From Syntrophomonas sp. UBA4911 (lineage in GTDB: Bacteria > Bacillota > Syntrophomonadia > Syntrophomonadales > Syntrophomonadaceae): a stretch of DNA of 47,942 bases. The notes under the pieces are model-generated. The model saw only the letters and a program-made list of their open reading frames with translations, was not told where the DNA came from and ran no database searches. Shown here in pieces: positions 1 to 6,974 of the stretch. The DNA lies in NCBI GenBank assembly GCA_002398105.1, contig DHCD01000089.1, positions 1,026 through 48,967 on the forward strand, read 5' to 3'. Positions within the stretch are counted from its first letter, which is position 1; each line of letters starts with the position of its first letter. Made by a program: the position numbers and the translations under genes.

Positions 1-392
1 TCCGGCGCCGTAAAATCCATTAAAATAAATGTCACATTACTGTCGCCTATAACTTGTTTAATGTTCAAAGTTCCATTTTTGTTTTTTACTTGTTTATCAA
101 CAACATAAGCTCCGTTTGCCAGATATTCTGCCTGCTCATCGCTTGAAGGATTTAGAAAGTTGAGGAACTTAATATCCAATCCCCAATATGAAGCAGCAAA
201 GGCTGTTGTGGTAATCAAACAGAAAACCATCACCGCTGCCAATGCAGGTTTTAATCGTTTCATGGGTGTAAAATCTCTTTTCTGGGCACTCTCGTTTCGG
301 TGTCTTTCTAAAATATTGCTGAACATTCGCTCTCTTTGCTCTTCTGTTGGTTCAAGGATTTCAGATATTCTGTTCACAACTTTTTTATCCAA
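1..392 (-). CDS. DUF4179-type anti-sigma factor, partial (C-terminus beyond window)
   Basis: An uninterrupted minus-strand frame runs from a TTG at 392 to the window edge (about 130 codons). The TTG lies 7 bases after a GGGAGGT ribosome binding site that sits inside the end of the sigma factor gene, and the two genes overlap by 8 bp, which suggests translational coupling. The protein starts with a short charged region (about residues 1-43), has one hydrophobic segment at about residues 46-65 (ALAAVMVFCLITTTAFA) and then an extracytoplasmic part ending in NIKQVIGDSNVTFILMDFTA. That last pattern is typical of DUF4179 proteins encoded next to ECF sigma factors. Inferred role: a membrane-bound negative regulator of the adjacent sigma factor. 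The family name is from memory of the pattern, not from a search. Confidence 0.72.
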   Translation of the reverse strand, partial: MDKKVVNRISEILEPTEEQRERMFSNILERHRNESAQKRDFTPMKRLKPALAAVMVFCLITTTAFAASYWGLDIKFLNFLNPSSDEQAEYLANGAYVVDKQVKNKNGTLNIKQVIGDSNVTFILMDFTAP

Positions 393-888
393 AGTCTTTA
401 CCTCCCAACTTAATTTTAAGTTTTTCACGGCCCCTCTGCAGTTGTGACCGGATAGTGCTTTCGTTGCGCCCTAAAAGCTCTGCTATTTCTTTTACCGAAT
501 ATTCTTCAAAATAATAAAGATGTAACACTACTCTATATTTTTCGGGGAGAGCAAGAAGCTTTACAATTATTTCTTTCTCTTGCTTATCTTCATCCCGGGA
601 AGCAATTTCCGGCAAAGTTTCAAAATCAACCCGTTGTCGTTTCCACCAAGATTTTAGTATATCTTTGCAATAGTTTTTTGTTGTTGTGATGAACCACGCC
701 TTTTCGTGCTCGCAGTCATTAAAATAAATATTTGACTTTAGCAGCTTCAGGAATACGGATTGAACGGCGTCCTCTGCATCAACAGCGTTTTTCAAGTATA
801 TATAGCACAGTTTATAAACTCTATTTACATTCCGCTGGTACATTTCAGCCAATTCTTTATCCGTACGCAACAAAGAATTGTCCTCCAT
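385..888 (-). CDS. ECF-type RNA polymerase sigma factor (sigma-70 family)
   Basis: This 167-residue protein has the two-domain layout of extracytoplasmic-function sigma factors. A region 2 helix set (DAEDAVQSVFLKLLK, then KAWFITTTKNYCKDILKS) is followed, after a short linker, by a region 4 helix-turn-helix (LPEKYRVVLHLYYFEEYSVKEIAELLGRNESTIRSQLQRG). I chose the ATG at 888 because GGAGGTGAG stands 4 bases ahead of it; an in-frame ATG at 909 has no such site. It directs RNA polymerase to a small regulon, probably in response to an envelope signal sensed by the overlapping anti-sigma factor. Both genes are clearly more AT-rich than the rest of the window, consistent with acquisition by transfer. 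The target regulon cannot be read from this sequence. Confidence 0.9.
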   Translation of the reverse strand: MEDNSLLRTDKELAEMYQRNVNRVYKLCYIYLKNAVDAEDAVQSVFLKLLKSNIYFNDCEHEKAWFITTTKNYCKDILKSWWKRQRVDFETLPEIASRDEDKQEKEIIVKLLALPEKYRVVLHLYYFEEYSVKEIAELLGRNESTIRSQLQRGREKLKIKLGGKDFG

Positions 889-909
889 CAGCTCACCTCC
901 TACATACAA

Positions 910-1246
910 CAGGATTAACCAACTCCCAATGTCCCATTTTATAAAAATTACTTTCTTATTTTTTGAATTTGAGACGTACGTCTTTGGGCTTCTCTGCCTC
1001 TACGGTGAAACCGTCCCCCCACACAGATGAAGCCGAAGCGGTGGCGTTTATATGCGACGCGCTGGAGGAAGCCGCGACCGCCTTGCGCAACCGCCTGATC
1101 GTGCAGCCGGAGCTGCTCGAACCGTCGGAGGGGATGCAGAATGGGATCTCCTGTGTCCTGTTCACATCCCCGATTGGGCGTGCGAATAAATTCTGATAAT
1201 GCTACACTTGATTATAATAGCAAATTAGGAAAGAGGAGGAGCGGGG
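910..1246. other. Intergenic stretch with possible gene remnant
   Basis: This 337-base stretch separates the AT-rich sigma/anti-sigma pair from the TrmO-like gene. Bases 910-960 are AT-rich and probably hold the sigma factor promoter, but no convincing -35/-10 pair is visible. Bases about 963-1196 switch sharply to GC-rich sequence and stay open on both strands. The plus frame encodes an Ala/Glu-rich peptide (core CDALEEAATALRNRLIVQPE) of 77 residues without a clear ribosome binding site. I do not recognise it. It could be the end of an eroded mobile-element gene or a chance open frame. The last 45 bases lead into the TrmO-like gene and its AGAGGAGG site. Confidence 0.35.
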
Positions 1247-2059
1247 ATGGTTAGTATAGAATTAAATCCGGTGGGTTACGTCCTTTCGCCGGTTGAAGAA
1301 CCAGGGGACATGCCTTTGGGAGGCAAAGATGCGGTTATTGAGCTCAGGCCTGAATACGCCGAAGGCTTGCAGGGACTGGAGGAGAACTCTCATCTTTGGG
1401 TCTTATCCTGGTTTCATAAGGCGTCCCGGGAACTGTTAAAGGTCAAACCGGGTAAAGTCAATCCCGATTTGCCTGCCTACGGGGTTTTCGCCCTGCGTTC
1501 CTATGCCCGGCCTAACCCGATCGGCTTAAGTCTGGCAAAACTGGAACGGATGGAGGGCAATAGAGTATACGTTCGGGGTTTGGATGCCGTGGGCGGAACA
1601 CCTGTGCTGGATTTGAAACCCTATTTTGAAAATGATACTGTTTTCTCGCCCCTTACTCCTTATATAAAGGGAAAAAGCCGGGCCATGCGCCAGGGTATGA
1701 TCAGAAAACAGGCTCTGGTCCACCACGGGGAAGAATGTCTCGACATGCTTATAGGAGTGAGAATGGCGGCTATTGCCGAGGATTATTTCGGTCAGCTTAA
1801 TTCTTCCGACCTCATGGTTAAGGTTCAGGGCTCCCCCTGTCTGGCCGATACCATTCAGGGAGTCAGCCGCGCCCGCTTGGCCAATCCCCCGCGGTTCAGC
1901 TACGTCAATACCGATGACCGGAGTGAAACCGGCTGGACCAAAAACGGCCGGGTCCTGACTATCGTTCGCAAAGGTGTCTTTAGCCGGGAAGATATAAATA
2001 ACGCAGCTGATGAAGACCTGTTTGCCATAGCCTGTTTTGAGGCGGGTAGCAATGGGTAG
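1247..2059 (+). CDS. TrmO-like tRNA (t6A37) N6-methyltransferase with FmdE-like C-terminal domain
   Basis: Residues 1 to about 145 match the TrmO/YaeB (UPF0066) fold: an N-terminal PVGYVLSP strand, HLWVLSWFH, and the signature RSYARPNPIGLSLAKLE. TrmO uses S-adenosylmethionine to methylate N6-threonylcarbamoyladenosine at position 37 of certain tRNAs. Single-domain members are about 150-235 residues; this one has 270. Residues from about 150 look like an FmdE-type domain, with a His/Cys cluster HHGEECLDMLIGVRMA and a second Cys motif GSPCLADTIQGVSRARLANP resembling the GxCxADGIQ pattern of that family. FmdE-like domains often bind metal. Start: ATG at 1247 behind AGAGGAGGAGCGGGG. It converges on the transpeptidase gene with only 12 bp between stops. 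The first domain is a firm call; the second is a pattern-based inference. Confidence 0.8.
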   Translation: MVSIELNPVGYVLSPVEEPGDMPLGGKDAVIELRPEYAEGLQGLEENSHLWVLSWFHKASRELLKVKPGKVNPDLPAYGVFALRSYARPNPIGLSLAKLERMEGNRVYVRGLDAVGGTPVLDLKPYFENDTVFSPLTPYIKGKSRAMRQGMIRKQALVHHGEECLDMLIGVRMAAIAEDYFGQLNSSDLMVKVQGSPCLADTIQGVSRARLANPPRFSYVNTDDRSETGWTKNGRVLTIVRKGVFSREDINNAADEDLFAIACFEAGSNG

Positions 2060-2071
2060 AGCTTTTTGGGT

Positions 2072-2914
2072 TTAGGGCTCATAACTTTTATTGGCGATAT
2101 CTTTGGCTTTCTCCAGAGCGAAATAGGTATAAGGGCCTACGACACCGTCGCCAGCCAAACCATTAGCGCTCTGGAAAGCCTTAACCGCCTGGGTGGTTTT
2201 AGGCCCGAATGCGCCGTCGATTGAAGATTTATAATAGCCTAGCTTTTTCAGATCCCGCTGCAGCTGTTTCACGTCCGCACCACTGGAGCCTTCCTGTAAA
2301 ATTCTTCCCGTATAGACCTTACCGACGATATTTACCGGAGTACCAATCGGGGTGAGGTCATATATTTTTATCACATCTTTATTATGCAGGCGGATACAGC
2401 CGTGGCTTACCGCCCGGCCGATAGATTTTGGGTTATTGGTGCCGTGGATGCCGTAGCCGCCCCAGGGAACCGACAGTCTCATCCAGCGGACGCCGAAAGG
2501 GCCGCCGGGGTTCATGGCCTTCTGGACGATTACCCAATTGCCCAGGGGGCTGGGAGTGGAGCGCTTACCTATAGCCACTGGATAAATGGTGCTTTTTCCG
2601 TCGATAGTAAAAGTCAGCCTGCGCTTGCCCAGATTGATCAAAATAGACGGCCGTCCGGCCAGAGGCGCTTTGACGGCAGCTGTCCGTTCTCCTCCCAGGC
2701 TGAGCGTGTTCCAGATTTCAGGCCCGGCAATACCGTCTGCCGGCAGATTCAGGGCCTGCTGCAATCGCGTTACCGCTTGGGCCGTACTCCGGTCATAGCT
2801 GCCGCTGGCGGCGATGCGGTAGCCCTCTTCAATAAGCTTTTCCTGCAGCAGAAGCACATCGGGTCCCTGCATGGCATCCTCGGCATATCTTAAAAACCGA
2901 CTGGCATAAATCAT
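2072..2914 (-). CDS. L,D-transpeptidase (YkuD) flanked by two peptidoglycan-binding domains
   Basis: The 280-residue protein has three parts. An N-terminal PG_binding_1 domain spans about residues 15-75 (DVLLLQEKLIEEGY, then GIAGPEIWNTL). A YkuD catalytic domain spans about 90-200, with the active-site motif HGTNNPKSIGRAVSHGCIRL, in which the Cys after SHG is the nucleophile. A second PG_binding_1 domain covers about 210-275 (DVKQLQRDLKKLGYYKSSID). The family forms 3-3 cross-links in peptidoglycan or attaches proteins to it. There is no obvious signal peptide, as in Bacillus YkuD-type spore enzymes, so a spore or mother-cell role is possible. ATG at 2914 follows GAAGGAGAGA by about 4 bases. 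Function is confident; cellular context is inferred. Confidence 0.92.
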   Translation of the reverse strand: MIYASRFLRYAEDAMQGPDVLLLQEKLIEEGYRIAASGSYDRSTAQAVTRLQQALNLPADGIAGPEIWNTLSLGGERTAAVKAPLAGRPSILINLGKRRLTFTIDGKSTIYPVAIGKRSTPSPLGNWVIVQKAMNPGGPFGVRWMRLSVPWGGYGIHGTNNPKSIGRAVSHGCIRLHNKDVIKIYDLTPIGTPVNIVGKVYTGRILQEGSSGADVKQLQRDLKKLGYYKSSIDGAFGPKTTQAVKAFQSANGLAGDGVVGPYTYFALEKAKDIANKSYEP

Positions 2915-3172
2915 TTATTCTCTCCTTCTCTGCCCCTTGAGACCCGGGGCCGGAATTATCTCTGCCGTATATACTATGAAATATATGCCGTAGAGTTGAC
3001 AAAACAGCCAGAAACGGATCAAGCGGACAATATATTTATACAGCCCGGCTGCCGGGTTAAAACTTTTTGCATAGAATCCAAAGTCTTATAAATATAAATT
3101 CCAAATTCTAGGAGGAAATCTTAAACTTATATAGAAGTAAATGGTAAAAACCATAGAGAGTGTGGTGGAAAA

Positions 3173-4405
3173 ATGCAGGAGAACGATATCCGGCAGGTGG
3201 AGAACATGATTGAGACTGCGCTAAGCAAAATGCACGACCATGATATCAGTGCCGCGCTGGAAGAATTGCTGCAGGCGGTGGAAGTGGAACCGGAGAATGT
3301 AAAAATCATCAATCTGATTGCTTCCTGTTATTTTATCCAGGGGGAATTTGACCGGGCCATAGCCTGCTGGGAAATGGCGCTCAGACTGGACGAAGCTAAC
3401 CAGGATGCCGCTATCAGGCTGAAATCATCGACTGCCCCAGCCTTTCAATCCTGGCTGAAACGTTACCGCGAAGTCCTGAACCGCATGGAGAGCAGGAACT
3501 ATCAGCAGGCAGTCAAGGAATTGAGGCAGTTGATGGAAGAGAACAACGGCTTTGTCAGCTTATACGAATTGCTGGGGCTGTGCCATCTGGCTCTGTCCGA
3601 GGTCGATAAGGCCAGAAAAGTATGGCGGAAAGGCCTGCAGCTGGACCGGAGCAATAAGGCCCTGCTGGGTTATCTGGAGAGCAGGCGGGAAGACCGGGCC
3701 CGGGCCGGTGAAGAGATACGGGCCGGCCATAGGGAAACTGCTGCCGGCAAAGAAAGGCGCGGCTCCCGCTATTACGGTTTTGCCTGGGCGGCTGCCGGGA
3801 TTCTGTGCCTGGCGCTGCTCATACCGGCCAGCTATTATTTTGACCAGAAACAGGTGGGGGCTTTAAAAAACCGGACGGTGGAGAAGAAAATAATGAATCC
3901 GTCACCGGCCGCTCATAAGACAGGCGAGACCGCCCCGGTCATAGCGTCGGTTTCCAAACTGGAATTTTCGGATAATGCCAGCGGGGCGCCGCCGGCTGAT
4001 GCAAAAGCTGATATAAAACAGGATAAAAATGATCCCCGGGAAGAACTTCATTATAATAAGGGACTAGCTGCCTACCTGCGGGCTGACTGGCAAACGGCGA
4101 CAAGCAACTTGGGCGAGGTGGTAGCCATGCGCTCCGGCAGCTATCTGAATCGGGAAGCCCTGTATTACCTGGCCCGGACTAAATACCTGAGCGGGGAGCT
4201 GGATCAAGCCCGGGAATATTACCTGCGCTATTTGGAGGAGTTTCCCGCCAGCAATTACTATGATGACAGCTTATACTACCTGGGGGCCGTCTACCACCGC
4301 AGCGGAGACGATGAATCTGCCCGCAGGATGTTTGCTAAGCTGCAGACTATTGAACCGGAGAGCGGCTATTTGTCCACTGCTTTATTTAAACAGATTATGG
4401 ATTAA
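3173..4405 (+). CDS. Membrane protein with TPR repeats on both sides of one transmembrane helix
   Basis: The 410-residue protein has TPR-like repeats in the N-terminal half (about 25-175: NLIASCYFIQGEFDRAIACW, LLGLCHLALSEVDKARKVW), a charged linker, one hydrophobic helix at about 199-222 (AAAGILCLALLIPASYYF), a low-complexity spacer, and C-terminal repeats at about 285-405 (ALYYLARTKYLSGELDQARE, SLYYLGAVYHRSGDDESA). The C-terminal repeats resemble those of outer-face TPR proteins of the BamD/YbgF type. By the positive-inside rule (RRGSRYYG before the helix) the N-terminal half should be cytoplasmic and the C-terminal half outside. Start: ATG at 3173 after GTGGTGG. It is monocistronic and followed by a terminator at 4576. 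It probably acts as a scaffold; no partner is evident. Confidence 0.75.
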   Translation: MQENDIRQVENMIETALSKMHDHDISAALEELLQAVEVEPENVKIINLIASCYFIQGEFDRAIACWEMALRLDEANQDAAIRLKSSTAPAFQSWLKRYREVLNRMESRNYQQAVKELRQLMEENNGFVSLYELLGLCHLALSEVDKARKVWRKGLQLDRSNKALLGYLESRREDRARAGEEIRAGHRETAAGKERRGSRYYGFAWAAAGILCLALLIPASYYFDQKQVGALKNRTVEKKIMNPSPAAHKTGETAPVIASVSKLEFSDNASGAPPADAKADIKQDKNDPREELHYNKGLAAYLRADWQTATSNLGEVVAMRSGSYLNREALYYLARTKYLSGELDQAREYYLRYLEEFPASNYYDDSLYYLGAVYHRSGDDESARRMFAKLQTIEPESGYLSTALFKQIMD

Positions 4406-4575
4406 AGAGGTCGACGGCCGGGGCGGAAAGGCAGGCGGCAGCCGGAAAACTTTACCGGCCCCGCCTCTGCGATGCTGTTGTTTCTGCCAATGAATAGACT
4501 GCCAGACATGATTATCTGCGTATTCTGCTCGGCAGTCCGGCGGAAGACAACACCAAGTAAATACAATCCTTGAAG

Positions 4576-4610
4576 AAACGCCGGTTGAGATTCGGCGTTT
4601 TTTTATTTTT
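4576..4610 (+). terminator. Rho-independent terminator of the TPR gene
   Basis: AAACGCCG (4576-4583) pairs perfectly with CGGCGTTT (4593-4600) across a 9-base loop and runs into TTTTATTTTT. It lies about 170 bases after the TPR stop codon. Confidence 0.85.
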
Positions 4611-4798
4611 ACCTCTTGCCCACCGCAACCCCTGTGCCACTGGTGTCCCTATGTCCACCAGCCGAGCCCCATTCACATAAAGGCGATTGCCATGATCCGC
4701 TGTGAAGCCGGCAAGCCCATAAGAGTCGTCTCCGGCGTAAAAATCCGGATGCGGCAGATCAGATAAGCGGTTCCAGCCGGAATCTCTTATAGCACAGC

Positions 4799-4828
4799 GG
4801 TTCCGCGGAGAAATTCCTCCGCGGAACC
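4799..4828 (-). terminator. Perfect 12 bp inverted repeat after exonuclease III gene
   Basis: GGTTCCGCGGAG (4799-4810) and CTCCGCGGAACC (4817-4828) form a perfect stem with a 6-base loop, 10 bases past the exonuclease stop. No U-tract follows in the minus direction, so it may be a transcript-end stabiliser or a terminator of the less usual U-poor kind. Confidence 0.5.
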
Positions 4829-4838
4829 AAATCCTGGG

Positions 4839-5594
4839 TTAGATCGCAATCTCAAGTCCCACCGGACAATGATCGCTGCCCATGACATCTGAATAAATCT
4901 TGGCCTCAAAGATCTGCGCTTTTATCCGTTCCGACGCCAGAAAATAATCAATCCGCCAACCCACATTCTTTTCCCGGGCGTTAAACATATAGGACCACCA
5001 GGTATAGGCTCCGGCTTGTTCGGGATACAAATGGCGGAAAGAGTCAATAAATCCTGCCGCTAACAGCTCGGTCATTTTATCCCGCTCCTGAGGCGTAAAC
5101 CCGGCATTCTTCTGGTTGGATTTAGGATTTTTCAAGTCGATCTCCTGGTGGGCCACATTCAAATCTCCGCAAATAATCACTGGCTTTTGGGCATCCAGCT
5201 TTTTTAAATGGGCGCAAAAGTCATCCTGCCAGGTCATCCGATAGTCCAGACGAACAAGGCCCCGTTGGGAGTTGGGGGAATAGGCGTTCACCAGATAAAA
5301 ATCATCATATTCCAGCGTGAGCACCCGGCCTTCCAATCCATGCTCCTCTTGCTCCAGATCCATCATAACGGAGTTTGGTTTAATTCTGGCAAAAACAGCC
5401 GTGCCGGAATAGCCTTTTCTGACTGCGCTATTCCAGTAAGCTTCGTAACCTTCCGGCTTTATATCCGCCTGTTCCGGCCGCATCTTGGTCTCCTGCAGGC
5501 AAAATATATCCGGCTGTTCCGTCATGAAAAAATCCATAAACCCTTTATTGAGAACAGCGCGTAAACCGTTTACATTCCATGAAATCAATTTCAT
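4839..5594 (-). CDS. xth: Exodeoxyribonuclease III (AP endonuclease, Xth/ExoA family)
   Basis: The 251-residue protein is full length for the family. It shows all the expected metal and catalytic motifs: MKLISWNVNGLRA at the start, FCLQETK (catalytic Glu), the YSPNSQRG segment, GDLNVAHQEIDL (Asp/Asn), WWSYMFNAR, and SDHCPVGLEI with the catalytic Asp-His near the end. The enzyme cuts the backbone 5' of abasic sites and removes damaged 3' ends in base excision repair in the cytoplasm. Start ATG at 5594; an AGGAGG lies about 15 bases upstream and a nearer GGAAG about 7 bases upstream. It stands alone on the minus strand. Whether it is closer to E. coli Xth or Bacillus ExoA cannot be settled by eye, but the function is the same. 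Confidence 0.95.
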   Translation of the reverse strand: MKLISWNVNGLRAVLNKGFMDFFMTEQPDIFCLQETKMRPEQADIKPEGYEAYWNSAVRKGYSGTAVFARIKPNSVMMDLEQEEHGLEGRVLTLEYDDFYLVNAYSPNSQRGLVRLDYRMTWQDDFCAHLKKLDAQKPVIICGDLNVAHQEIDLKNPKSNQKNAGFTPQERDKMTELLAAGFIDSFRHLYPEQAGAYTWWSYMFNAREKNVGWRIDYFLASERIKAQIFEAKIYSDVMGSDHCPVGLEIAI

Positions 5595-6142
5595 TTATAT
5601 TCTTCCGCTCCTCCTAGAACCATAATACAGCATTGCCGATCTCACCAATATCACGGGCATAACCCGTGATAAATGGAACTTTTTATTGTCATATTTCACG
5701 AAGTGAAGCATCTCTAACGGCAGGCCGGGTATTCGTTTAACTCCATAAGGGATACTACAACTATATTTGTTCGCTATCCTCAAGTATTTTTCCTCTTCAG
5801 AGAATCGCTTTCGTTTAACTCAGGATGAAACAGGACCCGGGGGGACGTTTTAGACAATACCGGTTGCCGGTATCATGGCTGAAAGAGTACATCTATCCAG
5901 TCTATTAATTTTTTTGGGGGAGAATTTTTAGCATTAAGAAGATATGCCTGGTTCCTGGCAGGTGTCGGTGGGCTTAAATTCCTGTCTGCGCGGTCAGGAA
6001 GGGGCAAAGCAAACAGGACGGAAAAGTTCCGGCCTTTTTTAATCCCCCGGCTGGGTATATAATGAAAACAGATATACTTCCTGAAGGGAATCATCAGCTT
6101 TTGGAGCTTCAAAATGATTAAAGCGACAGGAGGAGGGGAATA
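5595..6142. other. Intergenic region with small hairpins
   Basis: These 548 bases contain no convincing gene. A 62-codon minus frame at 5595-5783 has no ribosome binding site and odd composition. Visible elements are a 9 bp stem at 5649-5671 (TATCACGGG/CCCGTGATA), a 7 bp stem at 5857-5873 (ATACCGG/CCGGTAT), and a TATAAT at 6058-6063 that could be the -10 of the lipoprotein gene, although its -35 position is only a T run. The lipoprotein ribosome binding site AGGAGGAGGGG ends the region. Confidence 0.4.
5649..5671. repeat. 9 bp inverted repeat (hairpin)
   Basis: TATCACGGG and CCCGTGATA flank a 5-base loop (CATAA). A short T run (CTTTTTATT) begins 8 bases downstream on the plus strand. It lies upstream of the exonuclease gene, so it could be an operator or the end of an unseen transcript. 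Confidence 0.4.
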
Positions 6143-6673
6143 ATGGATAGAAAAGTTGTCGCCGGCATAGTTCTGGCGCTCTTTTTGGCTGCCAGTGGCT
6201 GTACCGCTGGCGGAGGAAAAAGTTCAGACCCGGCTCCGGCCAATAGTCAACCCCTGAAAGAAATTCCTGCCGACACCGATATCGTAGAAGATCTGAAAAC
6301 CAGTAAATCTCCGGTGGGGAAAACAGTTAGCGGGCAGAATGAGGATATTATTGAGATGAAACACTGGAAGTACGGCAGTGACCGTGCTCAACAGCCGAGT
6401 GAGCCTCAGCCTCCCCAGGAACCGCAGCCGCCCCAGGAACCGGTTATGGAGACCGCAACAACTGATGACGGAGAACCGGCAGCAATTCAGATTTTAGGTC
6501 AGGAAGAACTTGAGTCAATGGTAAAACGACTGACCGAATTAGGTTATTTAAAAAAAACGAGTCCCAGCGCAGAAGATTTTCAGGCTGCGGTCCGGGAGTT
6601 CCAAAGGGAACATTCTCTGTCCGTTACCGGCCAGCTTGATACCCCAACCCGTGAGCTGCTGAACCGGAAGTAG
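6143..6673 (+). CDS. Lipoprotein with C-terminal peptidoglycan-binding domain
   Basis: The 176-residue protein begins with MDRKVVAGIVLALFLAASGC, a signal peptide ending in a lipobox-like LAASGC whose Cys (residue 20) would be lipidated. A long polar linker follows, with a short Pro-rich tandem repeat (QPPQEP twice, about residues 92-103). The last 55 residues form a PG_binding_1 domain (MVKRLTELGYLKK, FQAAVREFQREHSL, TRELLNRK). It should be anchored in the outer leaflet of the membrane and bind cell-wall glycan. ATG at 6143 follows AGGAGGAGGGG. No catalytic domain is present, so it may be an adaptor or a cortex/wall binding protein. It is monocistronic, just upstream of the tRNA promoter. Confidence 0.8.
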   Translation: MDRKVVAGIVLALFLAASGCTAGGGKSSDPAPANSQPLKEIPADTDIVEDLKTSKSPVGKTVSGQNEDIIEMKHWKYGSDRAQQPSEPQPPQEPQPPQEPVMETATTDDGEPAAIQILGQEELESMVKRLTELGYLKKTSPSAEDFQAAVREFQREHSLSVTGQLDTPTRELLNRK

Positions 6674-6704
6674 AAAGTATTTATGTTTTTAGGCCGGATA
6701 GGGC

Positions 6705-6734
6705 TTGACTTAAGAGGTTCTTTTTCATTATTCT
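6705..6734 (+). promoter_or_regulatory. Promoter of tRNA-Gly
   Basis: TTGACT (6705-6710), an 18 bp spacer and TATTCT (6729-6734) fit a housekeeping sigma factor promoter. Transcription would begin around 6741, some 16 bases before the mature tRNA. Confidence 0.55.
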
Positions 6735-6756
6735 AATAAATGAAGAAATGATAAAA

Positions 6757-6831
6757 GCGGAAGTGGCTCAGTGGTAGAGCATCGCCTTGCCAAGGCGAGG
6801 GTCGCGAGTTCGAATCTCGTCTTCCGCTCCA
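6757..6831 (+). tRNA. tRNA-Gly (anticodon GCC)
   Basis: GCGGAAG (6757-6763) pairs with CTTCCGC (6821-6827), followed by encoded discriminator and CCA (TCCA). The D arm (GCTCAGTGGTAGAGC), the anticodon arm TCGCC-TTGCCAA-GGCGA with anticodon GCC, and the T arm with GTTCGAATC are all intact. Confidence 0.98.
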
Positions 6832-6841
6832 TATTATTTAT

Positions 6842-6871
6842 ACCTCGGCATTGCCGGGGTGTTGTGTTTTT
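6842..6871 (+). terminator. Terminator of tRNA-Gly
   Basis: ACCTCGGC (6842-6849) pairs with GCCGGGGT (6853-6860), with one G-U pair and a 3-base loop, then GTTGTGTTTTT. It lies 11 bases past the tRNA end. Confidence 0.7.
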
Positions 6872-6905
6872 GGCTGATTTAGGGTAAATTCTTAAGAGGG
6901 TATTT

Positions 6906-6934
6906 TTGCTGCCATGTTCAGCAGTAATTACATT
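6906..6934 (+). promoter_or_regulatory. Putative promoter of tig
   Basis: TTGCTG (6906-6911), a 17 bp spacer and TACATT (6929-6934) form a reasonable housekeeping promoter about 40 bases ahead of tig. A small stem, TGCTG/CAGCA, overlaps the -35 box. Confidence 0.42.
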
Positions 6935-6974
6935 CCTGTGCATTGGTCAATCTTAATAGTTAGGAGGAGCATAA

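Larger units (their letters stand above)
4406..4838. other. Intergenic region between TPR gene and exonuclease III gene
   Basis: This 433-base stretch holds the terminator of the TPR gene and a perfect 12 bp hairpin behind the convergent exonuclease gene, both listed separately. On the minus strand the exonuclease frame stays open for about 100 codons after its stop (roughly 4838 down to 4535), with a protein-like stretch around 4630-4740 (GDDSYGLAGFTADHGNRLYV) but no start codon with a ribosome binding site. I read that as a possible decayed gene, or chance. Confidence 0.4.

Noticed and set aside
956..1165. 69-codon minus-strand ORF
   Set aside because: Its Ser/Ala-rich product mirrors an Ala/Glu-rich plus frame; no ribosome binding site. 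Kept only as part of the uncertain segment 910-1246.
5595..5783. 62-codon minus-strand ORF upstream of the exonuclease gene
   Set aside because: No ribosome binding site and no recognisable protein pattern; it includes a hairpin.
6404..6440. Tandem repeat as a mobile or CRISPR-like repeat
   Set aside because: It encodes the Pro-rich linker of the lipoprotein (PPQEPQ units); no CRISPR array or insertion sequence with terminal repeats was seen in the window.
6728..6943. 71-codon minus-strand ORF over the tRNA
   Set aside because: It is the antisense of tRNA-Gly; the ERKTRFELATLALARRCSTT-type peptide is a well-known artefact of tRNA antisense translation.
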